Notes under the pieces: generated by a model
Databases searched by the model: none
What the model was told of the DNA's origin: nothing
Seen by the model: the letters and a program-made list of their open reading frames with translations, nothing else
Source: Dyadobacter endophyticus
Lineage (GTDB): Bacteria > Bacteroidota > Bacteroidia > Cytophagales > Spirosomataceae
Assembly (NCBI RefSeq): GCF_014641595.1
Contig: NZ_BMIA01000001.1
Span: 248,001-312,000, forward strand
DNA length: 64,000 nucleotides
Direction: 5' to 3'
Program-made: the position numbers and the translations under genes
In this document: positions 16,989-25,559 of the stretch, in pieces
Position numbering within the stretch: position 1 is the stretch's first letter
Layout: each line of letters starts with the position of its first letter

Positions 16989-17345
16989 ATGAAAGAAAGA
17001 ACGCTGTATTCAGAAGAGCAATGCACGAGTCACATCAACGGAGTTGAAGACGCGCTGTATGTGGTAGGTGGTAAATGGAAATTGAGAATTGTTATTGCAT
17101 TGGTCGGCGGACACACACGTTTCAACGAATTGCAACGAATAGTTAATGGCATTTCGGCAAGAGTGCTTTCCAATGAGTTAAAGCAATTAGAGTTAAACGG
17201 ATTACTAAAACGGATGGTGCAAGCTGACCAAACCCCCGTCGTGGTAGAATACGTTCCTACGGAATATGCAAAAACACTCAAAGACGTTTTTGCTGTATTA
17301 GCAGACTGGGGACAAAAACATAAAAAGAAAATTACCGCTAAATGA
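16989..17345 (+). CDS. HxlR-family transcriptional regulator (near azoR)
   Basis: 118 residues, one winged-helix domain: YVVGGKWKLRIVIALVGGH, TRFNELQRIVNGISARVLS and the wing VVVEYVPTEYAKTLKDVFAV. The single N-terminal Cys (SEEQCTSHING) is where redox-sensing members such as YodB carry their reactive Cys. Divergent from azoR, so it likely represses the azoreductase-DoxX pair until quinones or similar electrophiles modify it; by analogy only. Confidence 0.9.
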   Translation: MKERTLYSEEQCTSHINGVEDALYVVGGKWKLRIVIALVGGHTRFNELQRIVNGISARVLSNELKQLELNGLLKRMVQADQTPVVVEYVPTEYAKTLKDVFAVLADWGQKHKKKITAK

Positions 17346-17401
17346 TAATATTTAGTCTCGACGGGCAACCGGCTGACATCACCGTACGGTTGTCAAACAG
17401 A

Positions 17402-17500
17402 AATTAACCAGCATTCAACGGCCCGTTTACCTGCTCATGGGGAGAATGGCTGAACCCGAAGAAGTTGCTGACCTGGCAGTCTTCGGAAGCTGTTTGACCA
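17402..17500 (+). pseudogene. Short-chain dehydrogenase C-terminal remnant
   Basis: The plus strand reads RPVYLLMGRMAEPEEVADL followed by AVFGS. The pattern GRMAEPEEVADLAVFL is the usual C-terminal segment of short-chain dehydrogenases; neither the Rossmann nor the catalytic region is present. It lies just after the HxlR gene and runs into the 3' end of the convergent AraC gene. A short match, so low certainty. Confidence 0.4.
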
Positions 17501-17502
17501 TA

Positions 17503-18411
17503 TCAGTTGAAGGACTGCCGAAAATCCAATGGGCTTTGTTTGGTCTTGCTTTTAAATAGTTTATTGAAAGACTGAGGATGCTCGAAACCCAGCTGATAGG
17601 CGATCTCACTGACAGACATCGTCGTTGTAGATAATTTTTCTTTGGCCTTCTCGATCAGTTTTTCGTGGATGATCTGCTGCATCGTCTGGCCGGTCAGTTG
17701 TTTCAGCAGGCTACTTAAATACTTTGAGGATATGTTCAAAGCATCGGCAAAGTATGCTACGGTTGGCAGTCCTTCGGAAAGCAGGGCTTCGTTGTTTAAA
17801 TAGGTTGTTACGATCTCTTCGACCTGGTTTAGGACCTGGTGGTTGGTGATCTTTCGGGTGATGAACTGACGCTGGTAAAAGCGCTCGGCGTATTTGAGCA
17901 AGGTCTCCAGGTGCGAGATAATAATGTCCTGGCTGAATTTATCCATATTGGAATAATATTCAGCTTTAATGTTTTCGATCAGGTCATTGATCACTATTTC
18001 TTCCTTGTCTGAGAGGAATAGCGCTTCACTGGTGGCATAGCTAAAGTATTCGTACCGCTTGATCTTGGCAGCAAGCGATGTGTTCCAAAGAAAGTCGGGG
18101 TGTACGAATAGCATCCAGCCCTCCAGAGCCTCGGGTACACCATTCTCTTCGCCGCGCAAGATCTGGCCGGGAGACAAAAAGGCCATGAGCCCTTCATCAA
18201 AGTCGTATTTCTGTTGCCCGTAATGTAAGCCGTCACACCCTCTTTTCATAGATATTACATACAAATCGAAAATGACCGCCTCTATACCTGTATCATTCTT
18301 CAGGCCTTTCAGGTCGACGATGCTGATCAGCGGGTGATGGGGTTTAGGGAGCCTCATCAAACGGTGTATCTCCGTGATGGAGCTGATCCGGTAGGGTTTG
18401 CTGTTTGCCAT
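17503..18411 (-). CDS. AraC-family regulator, paralogue group A (1)
   Basis: 302 residues. N-terminal region ISSITEIHRLMRLPKPHHPL, then a cupin-like sensor (YGQQKYDFDEGLMAFLSPGQ), then the AraC DNA-binding domain: YFADALNISSKYLSSLLKQL and SVSEIAYQLGFEHPQSFNKLFK. Four intact genes and one fragment in the window share this layout and the ending SPLDFR-SFN. Downstream of a dehydrogenase (18572) on the same strand, with a 41-codon membrane-protein stump between them. Probably activates the promoter carrying the direct repeats at 19402-19431. Confidence 0.92.
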   Translation of the reverse strand: MANSKPYRISSITEIHRLMRLPKPHHPLISIVDLKGLKNDTGIEAVIFDLYVISMKRGCDGLHYGQQKYDFDEGLMAFLSPGQILRGEENGVPEALEGWMLFVHPDFLWNTSLAAKIKRYEYFSYATSEALFLSDKEEIVINDLIENIKAEYYSNMDKFSQDIIISHLETLLKYAERFYQRQFITRKITNHQVLNQVEEIVTTYLNNEALLSEGLPTVAYFADALNISSKYLSSLLKQLTGQTMQQIIHEKLIEKAKEKLSTTTMSVSEIAYQLGFEHPQSFNKLFKSKTKQSPLDFRQSFN

Positions 18412-18429
18412 CCTGTGAGCTATTTAAAT

Positions 18430-18555
18430 TTAAACGGATACCATCATCTTAACGGACTCGGGATTGTTTTTGTAATTCAGGGTATCCCAGGCGTGTCTGA
18501 AACTGAGCGATACCGAAATGAGCAGCAGCAGCGCGGAAGCTATGTTTTTGATCAT
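18430..18555 (-). pseudogene. Truncated DoxX-like membrane protein (stump)
   Basis: A 41-codon minus-strand frame with a signal-like start (MIKNIASALLLLISVSLSF) continuing RHAWDTLNYKNNPESVKMM. It aligns with the first third of the intact protein at 22237 (SAFLSVKHGWDAF...PEQAKMM). The remaining membrane segments are gone. As at 22237, it sits directly before an AraC paralogue, so the pair is an ancestral duplicated module of which this copy lost the membrane gene. Confidence 0.6.
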
Positions 18556-18571
18556 GGTTCATATCTGATAT

Positions 18572-19354
18572 TTATGATTGATTATTCAGTTTTTTGAATT
18601 TCTCAAATTCCCTGTGTCCGATTTTTATCAATTGATTGGGCATCAAGCGGCTTAAAAATTTGATCACATTCACCAGCAGTGGCTTAATCTCGGGTGTGTC
18701 GTTCAAAAGTCCTTTGATGGCTACACCGACGAGTTTATCCACATCCATCATTTGGCTGGGATTAGGTGGCAGCACCCAATCATTCTGAAGATTGGTGTTC
18801 ACGCCCGGAGGGACCAGTTCGAATACCTTGACACTGGTTTTGTTTAATTGCAGGCGAAGGGCAAGGGAGTAAGCATGAACCCCTGCTTTTGAAGCGCTGT
18901 AAACCGGAGCCGTTGAGTAAGGCATAAAAGCAATGGCAGAGGAAACATTCACAATCGCCGCAGAAGGTCTGCTGATCAGGTGCGGTAGAAATTGATGAAC
19001 CATCCGGATCGTTCCCGTAAGATTGATATCTATCTCACGGGTTATGTTTTCGAGGTCCTTACTGGCGTCCTGAATGTCGAGCAACCGCATTTCACCTGCA
19101 TTGTTAACGATCATATTCAGATCAGGAAATTGTTGTGTTACCTCTTTATACAGGCGCTCAATATCCTGCGGATCGCTTACATCGCTCTGAAAGGCGTGTA
19201 TTTTGGGGAAACGCCTTTTGGTATCATTCAAGGCGTCTTGTTTACGACCTGTGACGATGATTGTTGACCCTTGCCGGGTAAGTTGCCTGACAAGTTCCAA
19301 ACCTATACCGCTGGTTCCTCCTGTGATCAGGATGGTGCTATTCTTTAAGTCCAT
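18572..19354 (-). CDS. Short-chain dehydrogenase (DltE-like)
   Basis: 260 residues from ATG 19354 (MDLKNSTILITGGTSGIGLE). Motifs: TGGTSGIG, NNAGEMRLLD, VNVSSAIAFMP, catalytic YSASKAGVHAYS, and PPGVNTNL. The closest family flavour is the DltE/short-chain oxidoreductase group. The upstream region carries two half-sites 21 bp apart (19402-19431) and a -7 box GAACTTTG ending at 19377, all read on this strand. Heads a unit with the AraC gene at 17503. Confidence 0.88.
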   Translation of the reverse strand: MDLKNSTILITGGTSGIGLELVRQLTRQGSTIIVTGRKQDALNDTKRRFPKIHAFQSDVSDPQDIERLYKEVTQQFPDLNMIVNNAGEMRLLDIQDASKDLENITREIDINLTGTIRMVHQFLPHLISRPSAAIVNVSSAIAFMPYSTAPVYSASKAGVHAYSLALRLQLNKTSVKVFELVPPGVNTNLQNDWVLPPNPSQMMDVDKLVGVAIKGLLNDTPEIKPLLVNVIKFLSRLMPNQLIKIGHREFEKFKKLNNQS

Positions 19355-19376
19355 ATTTTTCTTGCTGTTGTTGATG

Positions 19377-19431
19377 CAAAGTTCAGCAAATGTCAATTAG
19401 CGGATGTATCCAAAAGTCGCCAGGTTGTAGT
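19377..19431 (-). promoter_or_regulatory. AraC-type promoter, site D (dehydrogenase 18572)
   Basis: On the minus strand, half-sites ACTACAACC and GATACATCC are spaced 21 bp, and the downstream one begins 34 nt before the final G of GAACTTTG (ends at 19377), a one-mismatch version of the TAnnTTTG -7 box. The same geometry recurs at 19547, 24915, 35995 and 53372. Confidence 0.65.
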
Positions 19432-19546
19432 GAAAAGGAAGATTAAGAGCTTCTGTTTCCATCCGTCGATGTCCAGGTTCGGGATTGCTGCTGATTTTGC
19501 CTTGATAATTAATGAGACAATAGGCTGCTCAGGCAGATCATATTCC

Positions 19547-19606
19547 TTTTGGCTACATCAAAAGGCGTTTAGGCTAATTCCGCTTTTTATTCCTGCTGCA
19601 ATTTTG
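19547..19606 (+). promoter_or_regulatory. AraC-type promoter, site A (TonB receptor)
   Basis: Half-sites GGCTACATC (19551) and GGCTAATTC (19572), 21 bp apart, then CAATTTTG (19599-19606) as -7 box, 34 nt from the second half-site to the final G. The first 36 bases match site B at 24915-24950 in 32 positions. Confidence 0.75.
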
Positions 19607-19627
19607 TGCAAACGAAATCAGGATAAA

Positions 19628-22030
19628 ATGAAACAAAGAAGCAAGATGAAGCTCCATGTGCTGACCCTACTTTTCAGTATTGCGAGCTTGGCGTCATTCG
19701 CGCAGGCGACAGGGAATTTCAAAGGTAAAATTTTGTATCAATCCACCAAACAGCCCGTTATCGGCGCCACTGTGCAGATCGATCATTCACAATTCGGGGC
19801 GACCACCGATACATCGGGGATATTTACACTCAATAATATCCCAGCCGGTACTTATGCGGTAACGATTTCTTATATCGGTTTTCAGACCAAGAATATCAGT
19901 GAAGTAGTCATCACACCGGGTAAAACCTATTATTCCGAATTAGAAATCCTGGAAGCGGTGGCCAACTTAAACGAGGCGACGGTCCGCGCATTTAAGGGAG
20001 AAAACAATCTTTTGACTCCAGTCTCCACTTTTTCCTATTCGAGGGAAGAAATTTTCAGAAATCCGGGTGCCCAAGGCGACATTATGCGGGCTTTGGGAAG
20101 CCTGCCGGGTGTGGTAAGCAGCGGGGCCCAATTTTCTGCTATCGCCGCAAGAGGGCAGGGGACTCAGGACAACGTTTACATGGTCGATGATATACCGATG
20201 TTCAACTTGTCGCATTTGGAGGCGGAGGGTTTCAACTCTGGTTTTAACGACCCTAATGGCGGACGGTTTAGCATTTTTGCACCCAGGATCATTGATAACG
20301 TACAATTTCAGAATGGCGGCTTCGATGCGGTGTATGGCCGAAAATCTTCGTCCTATCTCGCGCTTGGCATCAAGGAAGGGAATAAAGAAACCTGGTCATT
20401 TGCCGGACAGTTCGATTTGCTGGGGGCTACTTTGATTGCCGATGGCCCGATCTCTAAAAAGACAAGTGTATTCGCCTCGGGAAGGTATCAGAATTTTGCA
20501 TTGCTGCAAAGGGTTTTGGATCTGCAAAATCCGGTGAGTATCGGCTTTGGCGATTACCTGATTAAAACGACAACAGAGCTCAATGCAAAAAATAAACTTT
20601 CATTTATTGCCATGTATAATCCGGAAAGGCCAAGGCGGAGCATTGAAGATATCGATCCAAACTACAATATTAATGATGACAACAGTGGCGGCACGATGCT
20701 CTTTAATCACAGGGGTAGCAAGACGCTGGTCGGACTGAATCTGAGGACCCTGATCGATAGCAAAAGTTACATCAAGAACGTCCTTTATTTCCGTACATCG
20801 AGGGTGGATAACAACTTTGGCAATTTCACGCCATCCCTGAATGAAGAAGGCATGGTCCTGAACCCAAGACATGGCAGATACGAAGACGATCTCAGGCGGA
20901 TCAAGAACAACCAGGCAGAAATGGGTTACCGCTCGGTTTATACCAAACGCTTCAATAAAGTCACCTTTACCGCAGGGATAGATGCGGCCATGGTAAACCT
21001 GGATTATGAACGGGCCCTTAAACGGGTAGATACGGTCTACACTTTCCGCCGTACCGATCCAAGACCAGGTGCTGGCCAGTATTATCAGATACTGAATCCG
21101 GCACAGTACAATTCAGATTTCGATAACAGTGCCTTCAATGGTTCGGGCTACGTAGCGGTATCATGGAAAATTGCTGATGGCTTTACCCTGAACCCAAGCA
21201 TTCGCTACGATTACACGGGCTTCACAGAGCAGCATACCGTTTCGCCAAGGCTGAGCGGGAGCATTCTGTTGGGGGATAAACAGAGCGTCAATTTTGCTTC
21301 CGGTATCTACTTTCAGGATGCTGCTTTCTCCGATCTGGCAGGTCAGAGCGCTGCCAATAAGCTGAAAAATGAACGGACTTTTCAAAACATTGTAGGCTAC
21401 AAATACCAATTTTCAGGCGATCTGAAACTGGTCGTGGAAGGTTGGCATAAACAGTTCGACGACGTGGTTGTCCAGCCCAACCGGGTGCAGAGCTACCTTA
21501 ATAATAATGGCACGGGTTACGCATACGGCGCTGACGTGAGCCTTACCAAAAGACTTTCACAAAGCTGGTACGGTACTGTCAGCTACTCATATATGGAAAG
21601 CAAACGGGATGATCATAACGGTCAAGGCCGATACGACTACACCTTTAGCGTACCACACAACTTTTCATTGCTAGGCAGCTACAAGCCTAATAACAAATGG
21701 ATCTTCTCAGGTAAATTCCGGTACAGTACCGGCCGTCCTGCCGATGTGTATACCCTTCACTCCAATGTGCTCGGCGATCCTGATATGCTGCGTTATTCGC
21801 AGGAAATCACGGAGATTAATGGCAGAAGACTACCTGATTATGTCAGCCTGGACGTTCGCGTCGATTACAATGTGCCTTTGAAAAGAGGAATGTTCTCCGC
21901 TTTCGTAGACCTTGCTAACATCAACAACCAGTTTAATGTGAATTCCGAGGTATTCATTCCCAATACCGGAAACGTGTACAGGGTCGGCCTGGGGATGTTT
22001 CCAACATTTGGGGTAAGGGTTGAACTATAA
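19628..22030 (+). CDS. TonB-dependent outer-membrane receptor
   Basis: 800 residues from ATG 19628; a start at 19646 is also possible, and the longer frame from 19430 has no signal peptide. Signal peptide ends at ASFAQA; a carboxypeptidase-regulatory-like beta-sandwich follows (QPVIGATVQIDHSQFGATTD, GTYAVTISYIGFQT), then the plug (GAQGDIMRALGSLPGVVSS, NVYMVDDIPMF) and a beta barrel ending in FGVRVEL. No SusD partner follows, so it is more like a siderophore, metal or small-molecule receptor than a polysaccharide system. Divergent from the dehydrogenase at 18572; promoter carries site A. Confidence 0.92.
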   Translation: MKQRSKMKLHVLTLLFSIASLASFAQATGNFKGKILYQSTKQPVIGATVQIDHSQFGATTDTSGIFTLNNIPAGTYAVTISYIGFQTKNISEVVITPGKTYYSELEILEAVANLNEATVRAFKGENNLLTPVSTFSYSREEIFRNPGAQGDIMRALGSLPGVVSSGAQFSAIAARGQGTQDNVYMVDDIPMFNLSHLEAEGFNSGFNDPNGGRFSIFAPRIIDNVQFQNGGFDAVYGRKSSSYLALGIKEGNKETWSFAGQFDLLGATLIADGPISKKTSVFASGRYQNFALLQRVLDLQNPVSIGFGDYLIKTTTELNAKNKLSFIAMYNPERPRRSIEDIDPNYNINDDNSGGTMLFNHRGSKTLVGLNLRTLIDSKSYIKNVLYFRTSRVDNNFGNFTPSLNEEGMVLNPRHGRYEDDLRRIKNNQAEMGYRSVYTKRFNKVTFTAGIDAAMVNLDYERALKRVDTVYTFRRTDPRPGAGQYYQILNPAQYNSDFDNSAFNGSGYVAVSWKIADGFTLNPSIRYDYTGFTEQHTVSPRLSGSILLGDKQSVNFASGIYFQDAAFSDLAGQSAANKLKNERTFQNIVGYKYQFSGDLKLVVEGWHKQFDDVVVQPNRVQSYLNNNGTGYAYGADVSLTKRLSQSWYGTVSYSYMESKRDDHNGQGRYDYTFSVPHNFSLLGSYKPNNKWIFSGKFRYSTGRPADVYTLHSNVLGDPDMLRYSQEITEINGRRLPDYVSLDVRVDYNVPLKRGMFSAFVDLANINNQFNVNSEVFIPNTGNVYRVGLGMFPTFGVRVEL

Positions 22031-22236
22031 ATAACATGCCTATATACGTGGTTGGAGAAAAGTTACCCTTTTAGCGACCTTACTATTTGTAAGCATTGTG
22101 TTACACACTTGCCGCCCTGCCACTCGCGCGCATCTCTGATAGGGGTGGTGCAAAAAAAGTACTGGTTTGTTGTATCGCAAACAAAAAAATAGCTGGCATT
22201 TGATTTACCATTAATTGTATTTATAAAATCTCTCCA

Positions 22237-22581
22237 ATGAAAATAGTAAGTGTGATACTTATTCTGGCATCCGCATTTTTGAGCGTCAAACATGGCTGGG
22301 ATGCGTTTCAGCCGCCAAGTCCGGAGCAGGCAAAAATGATGGGCAACCTGGGCGTTACCGAGTCTATCATGCCGTATTTCGGCGTGTTTTCAATCATCAT
22401 TGGCTTGATGTTGTTATTTCCGCAAACCTTTTTTCTTGGTAATGTACTTAATGCCGTTACCATTGTTCTGATCATGGCTTTGTCTTTACGAGCGGGCGAC
22501 TTTAAAACCGCTTTGATGGAAATCCCTTTTCTGGCCTTGCCTTTGTTATTGATCTGGTTCAGATATCCTTTCAAATTCTAA
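22237..22581 (+). CDS. DoxX-like small membrane protein
   Basis: 114 residues, about four membrane segments: signal-like MKIVSVILILASAFLSVKHG, YFGVFSIIIGLMLLFPQ, NVLNAVTIVLIMALSL and FLALPLLLIWFRYPF. Located 7 bp before an AraC paralogue. A truncated copy lies at 18430-18555 beside another AraC paralogue, showing that membrane gene plus AraC is a repeating unit. The 206 bp upstream of it hold no recognisable gene. Confidence 0.8.
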   Translation: MKIVSVILILASAFLSVKHGWDAFQPPSPEQAKMMGNLGVTESIMPYFGVFSIIIGLMLLFPQTFFLGNVLNAVTIVLIMALSLRAGDFKTALMEIPFLALPLLLIWFRYPFKF

Positions 22582-22588
22582 GAAAAAT

Positions 22589-23491
22589 ATGATGAATGCA
22601 CCGATTAGAATAAGTTCCATCTCTCAGGCCCATAAGATGCAGGGGTTCGCACCGCCGCCGCATCCCATGATCAGCATTATCGAATGCGGCCAGCTAAAAG
22701 ACAGTCCTGGCATGAGCGTCGTGCTGGATTTTTATATGATTTCGATCAAACGGAATTGTAACAACCTGATATATGGGCAGCAGAAATACGATTTTGACGA
22801 GGGCTTTATGGCCTTTGTGGGACCTAACCAAATTTTAAGCGGGCAAGAGCATGCCCCCGGGTATGAACCCAAAGGATGGATGCTGTTTGTGCACCCAGAT
22901 TTCTTCTGGGGAACACCGCTTGCCAAAAAGATTAAGCAGTACGAATTTTTTAATTACTCGGTAAAGGAAGCCTTGTTTTTATCGGACAAAGAGGAAAAGG
23001 TGATGAACGAAATCGTTGCAAATATTATCCACGAATGCAACGGGAATATCGACCCGTTCACCCAGAACATCATCGTATCGTACTTGGAGACCCTGCTCAA
23101 TTACTCTGAACGCTTTTACCAGCGACAGTTCATTACCCGGAAGATCACCAACCACCAGATCCTTGATCGGCTCAATGATTTATTGAACAATTATTTTGAA
23201 AGTGATGATCTGGTGACCAACGGCTTGCCGACAGTAGAGTTTATTTCCGAGGCGCTTCACGTTTCACCAGGTTATTTGAGGAGTTTGCTTAAAAATTTGA
23301 CCGGACTAAGCACGCAACAGCACATTCACGAAAAGCTGATTGATAAGGCCAAGGAAAAACTGTCTACGACCACCTTGTCGGTCAGAGAGATTGCCTATGG
23401 CCTGGGCTTTGAGCACCCGCAATCGTTCAACAAGCTTTTTAAGAGCAAAACCAAAGTTTCTCCTTTGGAATTCAGGGCGTCGTTCAACTGA
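22589..23491 (+). CDS. AraC-family regulator, paralogue group A (2)
   Basis: 300 residues (ATG 22589 or 22592). Same layout as the gene at 17503: ISSISQAHKMQGFAPPPHPM, YGQQKYDFDEGFMAFVGPNQ, then the DNA-binding pair EALHVSPGYLRSLLKNLTGL and SVREIAYGLGFEHPQSFNKLFK, ending EFRASFN. Flanked by the TonB receptor and the molybdenum hydroxylase operon, whose promoters (sites A and B) are nearly identical, so it is the best candidate activator of both. Confidence 0.92.
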   Translation: MMNAPIRISSISQAHKMQGFAPPPHPMISIIECGQLKDSPGMSVVLDFYMISIKRNCNNLIYGQQKYDFDEGFMAFVGPNQILSGQEHAPGYEPKGWMLFVHPDFFWGTPLAKKIKQYEFFNYSVKEALFLSDKEEKVMNEIVANIIHECNGNIDPFTQNIIVSYLETLLNYSERFYQRQFITRKITNHQILDRLNDLLNNYFESDDLVTNGLPTVEFISEALHVSPGYLRSLLKNLTGLSTQQHIHEKLIDKAKEKLSTTTLSVREIAYGLGFEHPQSFNKLFKSKTKVSPLEFRASFN

Positions 23492-23500
23492 TGATCTTTG

Positions 23501-24319
23501 ATGAGACGCCAATGTGAATTACAGACTGAATTTCTATGTTGGATCTTTCTGCTTTTGCTGCTGACGGGCTGCGGCAGCTTCGAATTTAGTCCCAACCAGG
23601 TCAGCGACAAGGACTCGCCCAGAGATCTGAATTCGAAAAATCTGATCAAGCTATTTGCTAACCCGACCGACGATACGGTAACTGTTGTTTTCGTCGGTGA
23701 TTCGCAGCGCTGGTATGATGAACTCGACCGGTTTGTAGAAAAGGTAAATACACTGGATGATGTCGACCTGGTTCTCCTTGCAGGCGACGTCTCGGATTTT
23801 GGCCTTTTACAGGAGTTTGAGTGGGTGACTGGCCGGTTGGGCCATTTGAAAAAACCATACATCGGCGTAGTCGGAAACCACGACCTGATTGCGAATGGCG
23901 AGAAAGTATTTACAAGAATGTTTGGACCGACCGATTTCTCGTTCGTATATGACAGCGTCAAATTTATCTGTCATAATACAAATAGCCTGGAATACTCAAA
24001 TCGTAAAGTACCGGACATGACCTGGCTTTCCCGGGAATTGTCCGGTACAGAAGATGCTGCGTATATTGTGACCGTTTCTCATGTCCCACCATTCAGCCCG
24101 CTGGAATTTGATCGTGAGCTGGCTGAGTCGTACCCATTATTATTAAGCCGAACGCCAAAAATGTTGCTGTCACTTCATGGGCATGTTCACCAGCATCTGG
24201 ATTTTTACCCATTTGAGGATGGTATCAGGTATATGACCAGCTATGCTTTTAACCAGAATGCTTTTGTACTGCTTAAAATGGTAAACGGAAGAGTCTTCAA
24301 ATCGATAGTGGGATACTAG
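23501..24319 (+). CDS. Metallophosphoesterase lipoprotein
   Basis: 272 residues from ATG 23501 (a TTG three bases earlier is in frame). Lipoprotein signal with lipobox LLTGC. Calcineurin-like motifs in order: VFVGDSQ (GDxx), LLAGDVSDFG, GVVGNHDL (GNHD), VSHVPPFS and LHGHVHQH. A dinuclear metal centre hydrolysing phosphate esters or acting on envelope phosphates is expected. Nine bp after the AraC stop and 1 bp before the next gene, so part of a unit with both. Confidence 0.9.
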   Translation: MRRQCELQTEFLCWIFLLLLLTGCGSFEFSPNQVSDKDSPRDLNSKNLIKLFANPTDDTVTVVFVGDSQRWYDELDRFVEKVNTLDDVDLVLLAGDVSDFGLLQEFEWVTGRLGHLKKPYIGVVGNHDLIANGEKVFTRMFGPTDFSFVYDSVKFICHNTNSLEYSNRKVPDMTWLSRELSGTEDAAYIVTVSHVPPFSPLEFDRELAESYPLLLSRTPKMLLSLHGHVHQHLDFYPFEDGIRYMTSYAFNQNAFVLLKMVNGRVFKSIVGY

Positions 24320-24320
24320 A

Positions 24321-24905
24321 ATGAAACCGAAAGTATGGGTAATGCTTGCGCTGCTGATCGGATCAGCAGATCGGAATTGCTGTGCGCAATTTCTGAAAAA
24401 TTTAGTACCTGATCACTTAGGGGTTCAATATGCAGGGAGCATCGGGTGGGTCAGTGTGGGCACCGGTTACGACTTATTTCGCAGCCGGATACGGACCGGC
24501 CTGCATTACGGCTATTTACCCAAGGATTTTGGTGGGGAGTTGCACATACTTTCCGCCTCGGTTTATTGCCAGCCATTGAAGATAAAGGTGGCCAAAGCCT
24601 TTACTATTCATCCGCTGGATATTGGAATAAAATCCGCGTACCATTTTGGCGACCAGTTTTATCTCAACTGGCCCGAACGCTTTCCCCGGGGTTATTATTG
24701 GTGGAAGTCTGCGCTCCGGCTTCATTTGGCCACAGAGTCCTCTGTTACCCGTGAATTGAAAAACGCAGGTAGCATAAAAGCGGTAACCGGATATATCGAG
24801 TTAAATACCAATGATCTGTATCTGGTCAGCTATGTGCTCAATCCAACGGTACTGGCAATCACAGATATCATCAAGATTGGATGTGGGATCAGGATCCATT
24901 TTTAA
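24321..24905 (+). CDS. Secreted protein, probable small outer-membrane beta-barrel
   Basis: 194 residues with a signal peptide (MKPKVWVMLALLIGSADRNC followed by CAQ). Alternating hydrophobic/polar strands (GVQYAGSIGWVSVGTGYDLF, LHILSASVYCQPLKIKV, LDIGIKSAYHFGDQFYLNW) and terminal aromatic residue (IKIGCGIRIHF) suggest a small barrel. No family recognised. It starts 1 bp after the phosphoesterase stop, so the two may act together at the cell surface. Confidence 0.7.
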   Translation: MKPKVWVMLALLIGSADRNCCAQFLKNLVPDHLGVQYAGSIGWVSVGTGYDLFRSRIRTGLHYGYLPKDFGGELHILSASVYCQPLKIKVAKAFTIHPLDIGIKSAYHFGDQFYLNWPERFPRGYYWWKSALRLHLATESSVTRELKNAGSIKAVTGYIELNTNDLYLVSYVLNPTVLAITDIIKIGCGIRIHF

Positions 24906-24914
24906 AGCCATCCG

Positions 24915-24972
24915 TTTTGGCTACAACAAAAGGTGTTTAGACTAATTGCGCCAACTGTATATACAGCACTTT
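24915..24972 (+). promoter_or_regulatory. AraC-type promoter, site B (molybdenum hydroxylase operon)
   Basis: Half-sites GGCTACAAC (24919) and GACTAATTG (24940), 21 bp apart; -7 box CACTTTTG at 24965-24972, 32 nt from second half-site to final G. Matches site A over 36 bases with four differences. Leader to the start codon is about 100 nt. Confidence 0.75.
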
Positions 24973-25082
24973 TGTATCGTTCCCGCGACCGGCGAAGTTG
25001 AAGAAGTCGCGACCGCACACACCTTGTTGCCATAGTCTCACGAAGTGCTTTTAAAAGTCGATGAAATCTTTACTTTAAAAAC

Positions 25083-25559
25083 ATGAAAATAGCGCTCAAA
25101 ATTAATACCGAAGCCAGCACATTTGAAGCGGATCCTGATATGCCTCTCTTGTGGCTTATCAGGGACGAAGCGAAGTTAAAAGGAACCAAGTTTGGGTGTG
25201 GTAAAGGAATATGCGGCGCTTGTTCGGTTCATATAGACGGAGAATTGGTTCGCTCATGCCTGTATCCGGCACATATGGCCCATGAAAAAGCGGTGACCAC
25301 CATTGAGGGTTTGTCAAAGGGGCAGGATCGCCTGCACTTCGTACAGCAGGCATGGTTGGAAGTGCAGGTGCCGCAATGTGGATATTGTCAACCCGGATTT
25401 ATGATGGCTGCTGCCGATTTTCTGAAAAGACACAAAAACCCTACGGAAGAAGATATTCAAAACAGCATTTCCAACATTTGCCGTTGCGGGACCTATCCGC
25501 GCATTATCAAAGCGATTCTCCTGGCTGCCCAAACAAAAAATCATGAAAGTATCGACTGA
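25083..25559 (+). CDS. (2Fe-2S)-binding subunit of a molybdenum hydroxylase (IorA/CoxS-like)
   Basis: 158 residues with both expected clusters: plant-ferredoxin-like CGKGICGACSVHIDGELVRSC in pieces (Cys ligands in GCGKGICGAC and the later C), then the C-terminal helical cluster domain (PQCGYCQPGFMM and NICRCGTYPRI). It passes electrons from the molybdopterin subunit encoded by the overlapping next gene. The start at 25083 gives the normal family length. Confidence 0.93.
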   Translation: MKIALKINTEASTFEADPDMPLLWLIRDEAKLKGTKFGCGKGICGACSVHIDGELVRSCLYPAHMAHEKAVTTIEGLSKGQDRLHFVQQAWLEVQVPQCGYCQPGFMMAAADFLKRHKNPTEEDIQNSISNICRCGTYPRIIKAILLAAQTKNHESID

